Shown: positions 54,862 to 63,052 of the stretch, one piece after another | How the letters are laid out: each line of letters begins with the position of its first letter | Numbering within the stretch: the first letter of the stretch is position 1 | NCBI RefSeq assembly: GCF_001425485.1 | Contig: NZ_LMQW01000012.1 | Coordinates: forward strand, 105,170-169,169 | Direction: 5' to 3' | Source of the DNA: Aureimonas sp. Leaf427 | GTDB lineage: Bacteria > Pseudomonadota > Alphaproteobacteria > Rhizobiales > Rhizobiaceae | Length of the DNA: 64,000 bases | Made by a program: the position numbers and the translations under genes | The notes under the pieces: generated by a model | Told to the model about the DNA's origin: nothing | Database searches by the model: none | The model's input: the letters and a program-made list of their open reading frames with translations, nothing else

Positions 54862-55400
54862 ATCCGCTCTAGCTTCTCATGCGGCAGAGGGGGAAACTCG
54901 ACCTCGATTGGGTTGTCGGCACGAACGATGCCGCCGGCTCGTGCGATGCTCATGATGCCGGCTTTGCGAATGACATCGCCGTTGCGATCGATCTCGACGA
55001 CGGCGGCCAGAAGGCCCGGCTGAAATCGCTCGATCTGCGCACAGGGATTGCGCAGGCCGGTCACTTCCAGGACGACCTCATCGCCAAGATGAAGAAGCGT
55101 TCCTTTCGGAAGAGCGAGAAGATCGATACCGAGCGTCGTGACGTTCTCGCCGAGTTGGGCTGGCTCGACGGCAAAACCTTTCGACGCCAGTTCGGCAAAA
55201 AGCTCCGCCTGGATCAAATGCACTTGGCGAAGATTGGGCTGGGTCGGATCGACCGCGACGCGAGAGCGATGCTGCACCGTCACGCCCTGATGAGCATCGC
55301 CTTCCACCCCAAGGCCGGCGAGGATTCGGATCTGAGGCACGTTCCGCTTGGAAAAACGATGAACGTCGTCGATGGCGACGGCAACGACGGTTCCAATCAT
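54858..55400 (-). CDS. MOSC domain protein
   Basis: A 180-residue MOSC (molybdenum cofactor sulfurase C-terminal-like) protein. The family pattern is clear: GLGVEGDAHQGVTVQHR near residue 29, then NLRQVHLIQAELFAELA, GENVTTLGIDLLALPKGTLLH and the conserved Cys in TGLRNPCAQIERF. Stand-alone MOSC proteins are thought to move sulfur or handle the molybdenum cofactor, or to detoxify N-hydroxylated bases. A GTG at 55403 is an equally good start. The gene lies 53 bp after the ABC permease on the same strand and may be co-transcribed. Confidence 0.92.
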   Translation of the reverse strand: MIGTVVAVAIDDVHRFSKRNVPQIRILAGLGVEGDAHQGVTVQHRSRVAVDPTQPNLRQVHLIQAELFAELASKGFAVEPAQLGENVTTLGIDLLALPKGTLLHLGDEVVLEVTGLRNPCAQIERFQPGLLAAVVEIDRNGDVIRKAGIMSIARAGGIVRADNPIEVEFPPLPHEKLERI

Positions 55401-55453
55401 CACGAGCGTCCCCCTCTCGGTTGCAGCCAGCTTCGGCCCGCATGTCGTGAAAC

Positions 55454-56290
55454 CTACCGCATCGGCATGCACCGCTCCAAAAGCTTGAACAGCCCGATCA
55501 GCACGCCCGTCAGCATCGCGTAGATCAGCGCGAGCAGGAGCAGCGGTTCGTAGGTGAGGAGCGTGTCCTGGCGGATGCGGCCGAAGACGGCGTAGAGGTC
55601 GATGACGGTGATGGTGGCGACGAGGGGCGTCGATTTCAGCTGGAGAACGGTCTCCCCCGTCAGCGTCGGCAGCGAGCGCTGGACGGCACGGGGGAGCCAG
55701 ATGCGGCGCAGAAGCGTGAAGGGGCGCATGCCGTAGGCACGGCCCGCCTCCAGCTCGCCGCGCGGCACGCCGGCGAAGGCGCCGCGCATGACCTCGCCCT
55801 CGTAGCCCGCGAAGGAGAAGGTCAGCGCCAGAACCGCATAGGGCCAGGCCTGGCGCAGATAAGGCCAGAGGAAGGAGCCGCGGATTTCCGGAATCAGCGG
55901 AAAGAGCGAGCCGAGGCCGTAATAGAGAAGCCAGACCTGCAGAAGGAGCGGCGTGCCGCGAATGACCGTGCAGAAGGCCTTGGCGGGCGCCGCGAGATAC
56001 CAGGGGCCGGCCGCCTGGGCGAGACCGAGCGGGATGGCGAGGAGAAAGCCGAGAATGGCGGTGGAGACGAGCATGACCAGCGTCTGCCAAAGCCCGGCGA
56101 GGATCATCCAGCCATAGGTCGGCAGCCAGTCCCAGCGCATCAGGATCGCCGCCGAAGCGAGGATGGCGATGCCGAAAAGGCCGAGCACGATGCGGTGCGG
56201 CTGGAGCCAGTCGCGCCGGCCCGGCGCCATCGCCCGCCCGCCCGCCGCCTCGACCGGCGGAGCCTCGATGGCGGGAAGGCCGGCGCTCAT
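55454..56290 (-). CDS. Polar amino-acid ABC transporter permease (HisM/ArtM-like)
   Basis: A 278-residue permease. After a 30-residue polar N terminus come a lead helix (IVLGLFGIAILASAAILM) and the five-helix HisMQ core; the EAA loop is LEAGRAYGMRPFTLLRRIWLP. TVIRGTPLLLQVWLLYYG is the family's second-helix motif. The start overlaps the stop of the partner permease by four bases. Together with the genes up to 58933 it forms a full importer with two permeases, a binding protein and an ATPase. Confidence 0.93.
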   Translation of the reverse strand: MSAGLPAIEAPPVEAAGGRAMAPGRRDWLQPHRIVLGLFGIAILASAAILMRWDWLPTYGWMILAGLWQTLVMLVSTAILGFLLAIPLGLAQAAGPWYLAAPAKAFCTVIRGTPLLLQVWLLYYGLGSLFPLIPEIRGSFLWPYLRQAWPYAVLALTFSFAGYEGEVMRGAFAGVPRGELEAGRAYGMRPFTLLRRIWLPRAVQRSLPTLTGETVLQLKSTPLVATITVIDLYAVFGRIRQDTLLTYEPLLLLALIYAMLTGVLIGLFKLLERCMPMR

Positions 56291-57006
56291 GCCTGCCGCC
56301 CGGCGGGAAGACCCCGGCGCGCCCAGCGCTCCAGCCGGCCGATCAGAAGGTTCGAGCCGAGCGTCAGGAGAAGATAGAGCGCGCCCGCCGCCATGAAGAA
56401 GAGGAAATAGGCCCGCGTCGCGCCTGCCGCCTGCCGCGTCGCCAGGGTCAGCTCCCCGAAGCCGACGACGGCGAGCAGCGCCGTGTCCTTCGTGGCGATC
56501 AGCCAGAGATTGGACAGGCCGGGAATGGCATAGGGCAGCATGGCCGGCAGGACGATCCGGCGCAGCGCCAGAACCGGCGACATGCCGTAGGCCCTCGCCG
56601 CCTCGATCTGGCCGGCCGGCACCGCCAGGATCGCGCCGCGCAGCACCTCCGTCGAATAGGCGCCCTGCACGACCGCGATCACGAAGATGCCCGCCGCGAG
56701 CGGGCTGATCTCGACCGGCCCCGCGCCGACGAGCCGCAAAGCGAGATTGAGGAGATCGCCCCCCGCATAATAGAGAAGAACGATCAGCACGAGTTCGGGC
56801 ACTGCGCGCACCAGCGTCGTGTAGCAGGCGAGAAGATCGCGCGTGACCGGCCCGCCGTAAAGCTTGCCGAAGGCGCCGCCGACCCCCAGCAGCAGCCCGA
56901 AGCCGAAGCCGCCGACCGCCACCTTGATCGAGTTCCAAAAGGCCCAGAGCAGCACGCCGCCCCAGCCGGGCGGCGACAGCGCCAGAAGATCCAGTCCGTT
57001 CGGCAT
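56287..57006 (-). CDS. Polar amino-acid ABC transporter permease (HisQ/ArtQ-like)
   Basis: A 239-residue permease of the HisMQ family: lead helix VLLWAFWNSIKVAVGGFGFG, the motif TTLVRAVPELVLIVLLYYAG and the EAA loop IEAARAYGMSPVLALRRIVLP. It pairs with the downstream permease to form the membrane channel. It is the third gene of the operon, following the binding protein after a 199-bp gap that holds two strong hairpins, and overlaps the next gene by four bases (ATGA). Confidence 0.93.
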   Translation of the reverse strand: MPNGLDLLALSPPGWGGVLLWAFWNSIKVAVGGFGFGLLLGVGGAFGKLYGGPVTRDLLACYTTLVRAVPELVLIVLLYYAGGDLLNLALRLVGAGPVEISPLAAGIFVIAVVQGAYSTEVLRGAILAVPAGQIEAARAYGMSPVLALRRIVLPAMLPYAIPGLSNLWLIATKDTALLAVVGFGELTLATRQAAGATRAYFLFFMAAGALYLLLTLGSNLLIGRLERWARRGLPAGRQA

Positions 57007-57095
57007 CGGGCCTCCTCGGGGGCTGAGGGAAGAGGCGGGGACGCCGTCCCCGCGCCCCCTGCCAATGGACGTTGTCCCTTGGAACCCGTTCTCGT

Positions 57096-57140
57096 GTGTC
57101 TCGCCGGGGTGGGGCCGACGGCCCCGCCCCGGCGAGACAC
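57096..57140 (-). promoter_or_regulatory. Very stable intercistronic hairpin after the binding-protein gene
   Basis: Bases 57096-57117 and 57119-57140 form a 22-bp stem with a single G-U type mismatch and a one-base loop. A second stem (GCGGGGCT at 57173-57180 with 57190-57197) lies nearer the binding-protein stop at 57206. No T-tract follows. Such structures often protect the binding-protein mRNA and lower permease expression. Confidence 0.7.
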
Positions 57141-57205
57141 ATGAAAAGAAGGGTCCGGGACTTCTGTCTCGGGCGGGGCTCGGGGCGGCAGCCCCGCTCT
57201 CGGCC

Positions 57206-58003
57206 TCAGCCTCCGAAAATGTCGAAGTCGAAGTACTTCTTGGAGATCGCGGCGTAGGTGCCGTCCTCGCGGATGCCCTTGATGGCGGCGTTCATCTTGT
57301 CCTTCAGGGCCGAGTCCCCCTTGCGCAGGCCGACGCCGACGCCGGGGCCGAGGATGTCGAGATCGGGGGCGACCTCGCCGACGACCTTGCAGCAGGCCGT
57401 GCCGTCGGGCGACTTCAGGAATTCGTTGAGGGCGAGGCTGTCGGCCTGCGTGGCGTCGATGCGGCCGGCGGTGAGGTCCTGGTTCGCCTCGTCCTGCGTC
57501 TGGTAGACCTTGATCTCGGCGGCATCGGCGAAGTGCTTGCGCACATAGGCCTCGTGGACGGTGGCGATCTGGACGCCGATGATCTTGCCGGCCAGCCCCT
57601 CGGGGGTCGCGGTGTAGTCGGCATCCTTGGCGCCGACGACGACGGTCGGCGTGTTGTAGTACTTGTCGGAGAAGTCGATCGTCTTCTCGCGCTCGGCCGT
57701 GATCGACATGGAGGCGACGATGATGTCGATCTTCGAGGAGGTCAGCGCGGGAATGATGCCGTCCCAGGAGACGGGCGTCACCACGCAGTCGAGCCCGGCC
57801 TTGACGCAGAGCGCCTTGCCGATCTCGACCTCCCAGCCCGTCCACTGGCCGGAGGCATCCGGCGAGGCGAAGGGCGGATAGGGCTCGGCGGCGATGCCGA
57901 GCTTCACGGTCTCCGCGCTGGCGAGACCGACGCCGCAGATCGCGAGGGACAAGGCGAGGCCGGCGGTCTTCAGAAGGCCGGAAATCGTCGAACGGGAGGT
58001 CAT
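57206..58003 (-). CDS. Polar/basic amino-acid ABC substrate-binding protein
   Basis: A 265-residue family 3 binding protein with a signal peptide (LLKTAGLALSLAICGVGLASA). The mature start VKLGIAAEPYPPFASPDASG and the pocket segment WDGIIPALTSSKIDIIVASM closely follow the lysine/arginine/ornithine and histidine group. One Cys pair (CVKAGLDC) matches the disulfide in those proteins. The co-localised amidinohydrolase makes a guanidino compound such as arginine or a derivative a reasonable ligand; this is inference. It is the second gene, 87 bp after the ATPase. Confidence 0.93.
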   Translation of the reverse strand: MTSRSTISGLLKTAGLALSLAICGVGLASAETVKLGIAAEPYPPFASPDASGQWTGWEVEIGKALCVKAGLDCVVTPVSWDGIIPALTSSKIDIIVASMSITAEREKTIDFSDKYYNTPTVVVGAKDADYTATPEGLAGKIIGVQIATVHEAYVRKHFADAAEIKVYQTQDEANQDLTAGRIDATQADSLALNEFLKSPDGTACCKVVGEVAPDLDILGPGVGVGLRKGDSALKDKMNAAIKGIREDGTYAAISKKYFDFDIFGG

Positions 58004-58090
58004 GCGGTGCCTTTTCGTTGTCGAAGGGAGGGAGATTCTCGGTCGAAAGAAGCAAAGGCGGCGAAGCGTGGAAGCGGGTCCCCGCGAGGG

Positions 58091-58933
58091 TCAGTGGATG
58101 GAGCGGATGAAGCGCTTCAGGCGCTCGGATTTCGGATCGCCGAAGAGCGCGGCGGGCGGGCCCTCCTCCTCGACGAGGCCGGCGTGAAGGAAGACGATGC
58201 GGCTCGCGACCTCGCGGGCGAACTTCATCTCATGCGTGACGAGGATCATCGTGCGCCCCTCCGCGGCGAGATCGCGGATGACGGCGAGCACTTCGCCGAC
58301 GAGTTCGGGATCGAGCGCGGAGGTCGGCTCGTCGAAGAGCATGACCTCCGGCTGGATGGCGAGCGCCCTCGCGATCGCGGCGCGCTGCTGCTGGCCGCCC
58401 GACAGATAGGCCGGATAGGTGTCGCGCTTCTCGTAGAGGCCGACGCGCTTCAAGAGCGCCTCGGCGGTGGCGCGCGCCTCGTCCTTCGGCACGTTCAGGA
58501 CATGGATCGGCACTTCGGTGACGTTCTGGATCAGCGTTCGGTGCTGCCAGAGATTGAAGCTCTGGAAGACCATGGCAAGGCGGGTGCGGATGCGCTGGAC
58601 CTGGGCTCTGTCGGCCGGCACGAGCCCGCCCGCACCGTCGCTCTTCAGCCGCACTAGCTCCCCGTCGATGGCGATCTCGCCGCGCGTCGGGTTTTCCAGA
58701 AGGTTCACGCAGCGCAGGAGCGTGGACTTGCCGGAGCCGGAGCCGCCGATGATGGTGACGACCTCGCCCCGGGCGGCGGTGAGCGACACGCCCTTCAGGA
58801 CTTCAAGATTGCCGAAGCTCTTGTGCAACCCGGTGATGCGCACCGGCGGCGGCCTGCTCGAAATAGGCGCCGGAGCGCCGAGCGGCGCCCCCATGGCGCC
58901 GCCGGACGGTCGCCTGTCGGTCGCGATGATCAT
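58091..58933 (-). CDS. Polar amino-acid ABC transporter ATP-binding protein
   Basis: A 280-residue HisP/GlnQ-type ATPase: Walker A GGSGSGKST near residue 63, signature YLSGGQQQRAAIARALA, Walker B VMLFDEPTSALD and the switch His in ILVTHEMKFA. The first 30 residues (rich in Pro and Ala) extend beyond the usual start; GGAGAAGCG precedes the ATG at 58933. It is the first gene of the importer operon, an unusual order because the binding protein more often comes first. It is divergent from the amidinohydrolase gene. Confidence 0.95.
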   Translation of the reverse strand: MIIATDRRPSGGAMGAPLGAPAPISSRPPPVRITGLHKSFGNLEVLKGVSLTAARGEVVTIIGGSGSGKSTLLRCVNLLENPTRGEIAIDGELVRLKSDGAGGLVPADRAQVQRIRTRLAMVFQSFNLWQHRTLIQNVTEVPIHVLNVPKDEARATAEALLKRVGLYEKRDTYPAYLSGGQQQRAAIARALAIQPEVMLFDEPTSALDPELVGEVLAVIRDLAAEGRTMILVTHEMKFAREVASRIVFLHAGLVEEEGPPAALFGDPKSERLKRFIRSIH

Positions 58934-59123
58934 CGCTTCTCCATCGAGCTTCGCCCGGTCCGTCCTCGTTCGCGATCGCAGCCGTTGCGCACTGCACAAT
59001 CGCAAGCCAGTTTCGACATCTGCCCGATTAATGCACTTGCGGGGTCCACTTGCAATCGTGCATTTTCATCGAGGTGAAGACGACGCCCGGGTGGGCGTCG
59101 GGGCCGGGTTTGGGGGAGAGCGC

Positions 59124-60011
59124 GTGGATTTCGAACAGAAGCAATGGGGCTGCCAGTCCATGGCCGCGCCGCTCCGCCGCGTTCTCATGCGCCGTCCGGG
59201 CCCGAGCCTTGCCGGCGCCGATGCGGGGCGCTGGCATTACGGGGCCGGCTTCGACGGGCCGAAGGCCGTGGAGGAATATGCCGGCTTCGCCGCGCTGGTC
59301 GCGGCATCGGGCGCGGAAATCCTCTGGATCGAGGACGAAGGCGACGGCCTCGCCGACGCGATGTTCACCCACGATCCCTCGCTCGTCACCGATGCCGGCG
59401 CGGTGCTCCTCTCCATGGGCAAGCCGCTGCGCGTGGCGGAGGTCGATCTTCATGCGGCGGCCTATCGCCGGGCGGGCATTGCGATTCTCGGGCGCGTCGA
59501 GGCGCCGGGCACGGTGGAGGGCGGCGACTGCGTCTGGCTGGACGGCTCGACGCTCGCCATCGGGCGGGGCGTGCGCAGCAACGAGGCCGGCATCGCGCAG
59601 GTGCGCGCCCTGCTGGCGCCCCAGGGCATCGAGGTTCTCGGCTTCGACCTGCCGCTCTGGCAGGGCGAGGAGGCCTGCCTCCACCTCATGTCCGTCATCA
59701 GCCCGCTGCGCGAGGATCTCGCGCTCGTCCACTCCCCGCTTCTCCCCGCCGCCTTCTGGCAGCTTCTGCGCGCCCGCGGCATCCGGCTCGTCGAGGGCGA
59801 CCCGGAAGAGTTCAAGGCCAGCTTCGGCCTCAGCCTGAACGTGCTGCCGACGGCGCCGGGCGACGTCGTCATGGTCGCGGGCTTTCCGAAGACGGCGGCG
59901 GCGATGGAGGCGGCGGGCTGCCGCGTCCAGACCTTCGCCGCCGATGCGCTGTGCCTTGCCTGCGAGGGCGGCCCGACCTGCCTGACCCGCCCCGTGCTGC
60001 GCGCGGCCTGA
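59124..60011 (+). CDS. Amidinohydrolase of the dimethylarginase/arginine deiminase fold
   Basis: A 295-residue protein from a GTG at 59124, with GGGGGAG just upstream. Catalytic features of the guanidine-modifying superfamily are present: Glu132 in VEGGDCVWLDG, His187 in ACLHLMSVISP and the nucleophile Cys286 in GGPTCLTRPVL. An early DPSLVTDAG segment holds the substrate Asp. These enzymes split arginine or methylarginines to citrulline plus an amine, or move the amidino group. It heads the rightward operon opposite an amino-acid importer, followed by an aldolase and a Rieske oxygenase. The exact substrate is unknown. Confidence 0.85.
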   Translation: MDFEQKQWGCQSMAAPLRRVLMRRPGPSLAGADAGRWHYGAGFDGPKAVEEYAGFAALVAASGAEILWIEDEGDGLADAMFTHDPSLVTDAGAVLLSMGKPLRVAEVDLHAAAYRRAGIAILGRVEAPGTVEGGDCVWLDGSTLAIGRGVRSNEAGIAQVRALLAPQGIEVLGFDLPLWQGEEACLHLMSVISPLREDLALVHSPLLPAAFWQLLRARGIRLVEGDPEEFKASFGLSLNVLPTAPGDVVMVAGFPKTAAAMEAAGCRVQTFAADALCLACEGGPTCLTRPVLRAA

Positions 60012-60165
60012 CCTTTGGCCGGACTGGCGGAGAAACGGCCTGGCGCGACGGCATCGTCCGCCGGAACGGATCTGGACACGACGGAGGGCGTCGCGCCGGG
60101 ACCTTGCCAGTCCCGACGGAACGTGATGAACTCTTTTCACGGGCATGAAGATCGGGAGTGACCTC

Positions 60166-60975
60166 ATGAACCTTCACGTCTCCGGCAAGACCGACACCTC
60201 CGCAACCGGCGCAGAGATGGGCCCAGCGGCCGACGCTGAATTCGGCGCGGCGGAATGGCAGGCGCGGGTGGATCTGGCGGCCTGCTACCGGCTCGCCGCC
60301 CATTACAAGATGACCGACCTCATCTACACGCACATCACCGCCCGCGTGCCGGGCGAGGACGGGCGGTTCCTGATCAACCCCTATGGCCATCGCTGGGAGG
60401 AGATCACCGCCTCCTCGCTGGTGAAGATCGACGTGGACGGCAACACGATCGGCCCTTCCACCGCCCGCGTAAACCCGGCGGGCTTCACCATCCACAGCGC
60501 GGTCCACGCCGCCCGGCACGATGCGGCCTGGGTCATGCACACGCACACGCGCGCCGGCGTCGCGGTCTCCACCCTGAAGGAGGGGCTGATGCCCCTCAAC
60601 CAGATCGCGCTGCAGTTCTACGGGCGCGTCGGCTACCACGATTTCGAGGGCATCGCGCTCGACCATGCCGAGCGCGTGCGCATCGTCGCCGATCTCGCCG
60701 GCCATCCCGCGCTGATCCTGCGCAATCACGGGCTCCTCACCGTCGGCGGCTCGGCGGCGCAGATGTTCTCCAACATGTTCTATCTGAACGCGGCCTGCGA
60801 GATTCAGGTGGCGACGCTCTCCATGGGCCAGCCGCTCGTGCCCGTGCCGCCCGCGATCGGCACGAAGGTGACGGAGCAATACGACCAGATGGCCTTCGAC
60901 GACGGCGATCTCCTTCTGGAATGGGCCGCGCAGCTTCGTCTCGTCGACAGTCTCGATCCCTCCTACAAAAGCTGA
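60166..60975 (+). CDS. Class II aldolase/adducin family protein
   Basis: A 269-residue enzyme from the ATG at 60166, which has GGGAGTGACC in front; an ATG at 60145 would add seven residues. The core has the zinc site: ITARVPGEDGRFLINPYGHRW, HTHTRAGVAV (two metal His) and RNHGLLTVGG (third His). The acidic residue is in the usual position. Relatives cleave sugar phosphates or decarboxylate beta-keto acids. It lies 154 bp after the amidinohydrolase and 11 bp before the Rieske oxygenase. Confidence 0.92.
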   Translation: MNLHVSGKTDTSATGAEMGPAADAEFGAAEWQARVDLAACYRLAAHYKMTDLIYTHITARVPGEDGRFLINPYGHRWEEITASSLVKIDVDGNTIGPSTARVNPAGFTIHSAVHAARHDAAWVMHTHTRAGVAVSTLKEGLMPLNQIALQFYGRVGYHDFEGIALDHAERVRIVADLAGHPALILRNHGLLTVGGSAAQMFSNMFYLNAACEIQVATLSMGQPLVPVPPAIGTKVTEQYDQMAFDDGDLLLEWAAQLRLVDSLDPSYKS

Positions 60976-60986
60976 AGGACTTCTCG

Positions 60987-62081
60987 ATGTCCGCTCTCGA
61001 TTTCAGCACCGGTTTCGCCAAGTCCGGGCACACCTGGACGCTTCCCGCCGACTGGTATTCGAGCGAGGAGATGTTCAAGCGCGAGCGGGCCGAGATCTTC
61101 ACGAAGAACTGGATGCTCTTCTCCTGGTCGGAGAAGATTCCCAATCCCGGCGACTACGTGCGCGGCACGGTGGCGGGCTATTCGGTCTTCGCGATGCGGG
61201 GCGACGACGGCGTCGTGCGCGCGTTCCACAATGTCTGCCGGCATCGCGGGGCCGAACTCGTCGCCGAGGAGAGCGGCCATTGCGGCAAGCTCCTCGTCTG
61301 CCCCTACCACTCCTGGGGCTTCGACCGCGCGGGCCTTCTGAAGCGCGCCCGCGACTTCGGCGGCTCCGAGAGCTTCGATCCCGTCGAATGGGGACTCTAT
61401 CCGGTGGATGCGGAAGAGTGGCGCGGCTTGATCTTCCTGCGCATCGAGCGCGGGGGCGAGACGCTGAAGGAGTGGCTCGGGCCGATCGACACGATGGCGG
61501 CGGACTATCCGCTGGAGAGCCAGCACTACTTCACGTCGAAGGACCGCGACGTCGACGTCGACTGGAAGACCTACGGCGACAACTACCTCGAATGCTACCA
61601 CTGCCAGACGATGCATCCGGGGCTCTGCGAGTCCATGGACATCAAGCAGTACAAGGTGGACGTCCATTTCGACGACCGCTTCTTCCACCTCCACGCGCCG
61701 GCGCGCGAGGGCGGACTGACGCGCGGCCTCTATTTCTACCGCTTCCCCGTCCTGATGCTGAACCTCTACGACTGGGGCTCCTCGATCGCCACGGTGGAGC
61801 CGATCGGCCCGGGCAAGATCCGGCACATCAACTGGTACTTCTTCACCGACGTCTCGCCGGAAAAGGCGGAAGAGAACCGGAAATCAGCGGAATGGTCGGC
61901 GCAGATCGTGTCGGAGGACATCGACATCATCCTAGGCGTCCAGCGCAATCTCAACGCCGGCGTCTACCGTCAGGGCCCCATCTCGCCGAAATACGAGCAC
62001 GGCGTTCTCGGCTTCCAGGCGATGGTCCGCGAAGCGCTGGATGGCAAAGATAAGCCGGCGCATCGGATCGCGGCGGAGTAG
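60987..62081 (+). CDS. Rieske non-haem iron oxygenase alpha subunit, quaternary-amine type
   Basis: A 364-residue oxygenase. The Rieske cluster ligands are Cys84-x-His86 (NVCRHRGAE) and Cys105-x2-His108 (LLVCPYHSWGF). The mononuclear iron site is at NYLECYHCQTMHPG: His205 and His210, with an Asp in the C-terminal SEDIDIILG as third ligand. The residue bridging the two metal centres is Glu202 (ECYH) rather than the Asp of naphthalene dioxygenase-type enzymes; Glu here is known from carnitine and related quaternary-ammonium oxygenases. The partner reductase is not in the window. GAAGGAC precedes the ATG. Confidence 0.92.
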   Translation: MSALDFSTGFAKSGHTWTLPADWYSSEEMFKRERAEIFTKNWMLFSWSEKIPNPGDYVRGTVAGYSVFAMRGDDGVVRAFHNVCRHRGAELVAEESGHCGKLLVCPYHSWGFDRAGLLKRARDFGGSESFDPVEWGLYPVDAEEWRGLIFLRIERGGETLKEWLGPIDTMAADYPLESQHYFTSKDRDVDVDWKTYGDNYLECYHCQTMHPGLCESMDIKQYKVDVHFDDRFFHLHAPAREGGLTRGLYFYRFPVLMLNLYDWGSSIATVEPIGPGKIRHINWYFFTDVSPEKAEENRKSAEWSAQIVSEDIDIILGVQRNLNAGVYRQGPISPKYEHGVLGFQAMVREALDGKDKPAHRIAAE

Positions 62082-62146
62082 ATTTGCAAAGCAGGTTTGG
62101 GCGCCGGCGGGCATCGAGGGTGTAGGATCGAGCGACGGATGGCGGC

Positions 62147-62370
62147 GGGAGGCACCCCCCTCTGTCCTACCGGACATCTCCCCCGCAAGGAGGGAGATCG
62201 GTAGCTTCGGCTGCCGCTGGAAGCTGCAAACGCATGCGGTTTGCCTGATCTCCCCCTCAAGGGGGGAGATCGGCCGTTCGACGGGTCGATCGAAAACGCA
62301 GCCATTTGCGACAAGCCTGATCTCCCTCCTTGCGGGGGAGATGCCGGCAGGCAGAGGGGGGTGCCTCCCA
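62147..62370. repeat. Mosaic palindromic repeat (RIME-like), three stems
   Basis: Two arms of about 55 bp (62147-62211 and 62317-62370) are near-perfect reverse complements containing GATCTCCCTCCTTGCGGGGG. Between them is a third palindrome (GATCTCCCCC at 62247-62256, TCAA, then its complement at 62261-62271). Such clusters are the intergenic mosaic type common in Rhizobiaceae. The whole 365-bp gap (62082-62446) holds only this and the ohr terminator. Confidence 0.85.
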
Positions 62371-62380
62371 CTATCCTAAC

Positions 62381-62416
62381 AAAAAAGCCGGACGCGATCC
62401 CGTCGCGTCCGGCTTT
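62381..62416 (-). terminator. Rho-independent terminator of ohr
   Basis: A 12-bp stem (AGCCGGACGCGA at 62386-62397 and 62403-62414, loop of 5) is followed on the minus strand by TTTTTT (complement of 62386-62381). It lies 31 bases past the ohr stop. Confidence 0.88.
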
Positions 62417-62446
62417 CTCAACTCAAATGTCAGCTATCTCTCCAGC

Positions 62447-62872
62447 TCAGGCGAGGTTCAGTCCGACATTCACGTTGCCGCGCGTGGCGTTGGAATAGGG
62501 GCAGACCTCGTGGGCGGCGGCCATCAGCTTCTCGCCGGCTTCGGCATCAACGTCGGGCAGGCTGACGAAGAGATCGGCGGTGATGCCGTAGCCGCCTTCC
62601 GAGCGCGGGCCGAAGCCGACCTCGGCCGTGACCGTCGCGTCGGCGGGAACCTTGACGCCGACCTTGCCGGACACGGCCTTCATCGCGCCGAGGAAGCAGG
62701 CGGAGTAGCCGGCCGCGAAGAGCTTCTCGGGATTCGCGCCGGGGCCGCCGGGGCCGCCCATTTCCTTCGGTACGACGAGCTTGACGTCGACCGAGCCGTC
62801 ATCCGACTTCGCGGCGCCGTCGCGTCCGCCGGTGGAGGTGGCGCGGGTCTTGTAGATCACGTCGACGGGCAT
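62447..62872 (-). CDS. ohr: Organic hydroperoxide resistance protein (OsmC/Ohr family)
   Basis: A 141-residue thiol peroxidase. The two reactive cysteines are Cys59 (AAGYSACFLGAM) and Cys124 (HEVCPYSNATRGN), with the Arg and Glu that activate the peroxidatic Cys in the expected places. It reduces organic and lipid hydroperoxides using lipoylated proteins. Normal length. The divergent gene is its regulator ohrR, and the 180 bp between them hold two copies of a palindromic site. A strong terminator follows. Confidence 0.96.
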   Translation of the reverse strand: MPVDVIYKTRATSTGGRDGAAKSDDGSVDVKLVVPKEMGGPGGPGANPEKLFAAGYSACFLGAMKAVSGKVGVKVPADATVTAEVGFGPRSEGGYGITADLFVSLPDVDAEAGEKLMAAAHEVCPYSNATRGNVNVGLNLA

Positions 62873-62939
62873 GGGAGTCTCCTTCGTCCGATGGATGGGC
62901 TGCCCGGCGCCGGAGCGGGCCGAAGCAGGCTGCGATTTC

Positions 62940-63005
62940 CTTATCGCGATATCGAATATCTACGCCTCGCCGATCGGACTGTCGAGATAAATCTTATCGC
63001 GATAT
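62940..63005. promoter_or_regulatory. Twin operator sites in the ohr-ohrR promoter region
   Basis: CTTATCGCGATAT occurs at 62940-62952 and 62993-63005; the core TATCGCGATA is a perfect palindrome. The copies are 53 bp apart, about five helical turns, so two OhrR dimers could bind the same face. The region is AT-rich compared with its surroundings. OhrR binding is inferred. Confidence 0.7.
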
Positions 63006-63052
63006 GCAAATCGTGGTACGACATAGGCGAACCTTTTGACGGAACGACGCAA

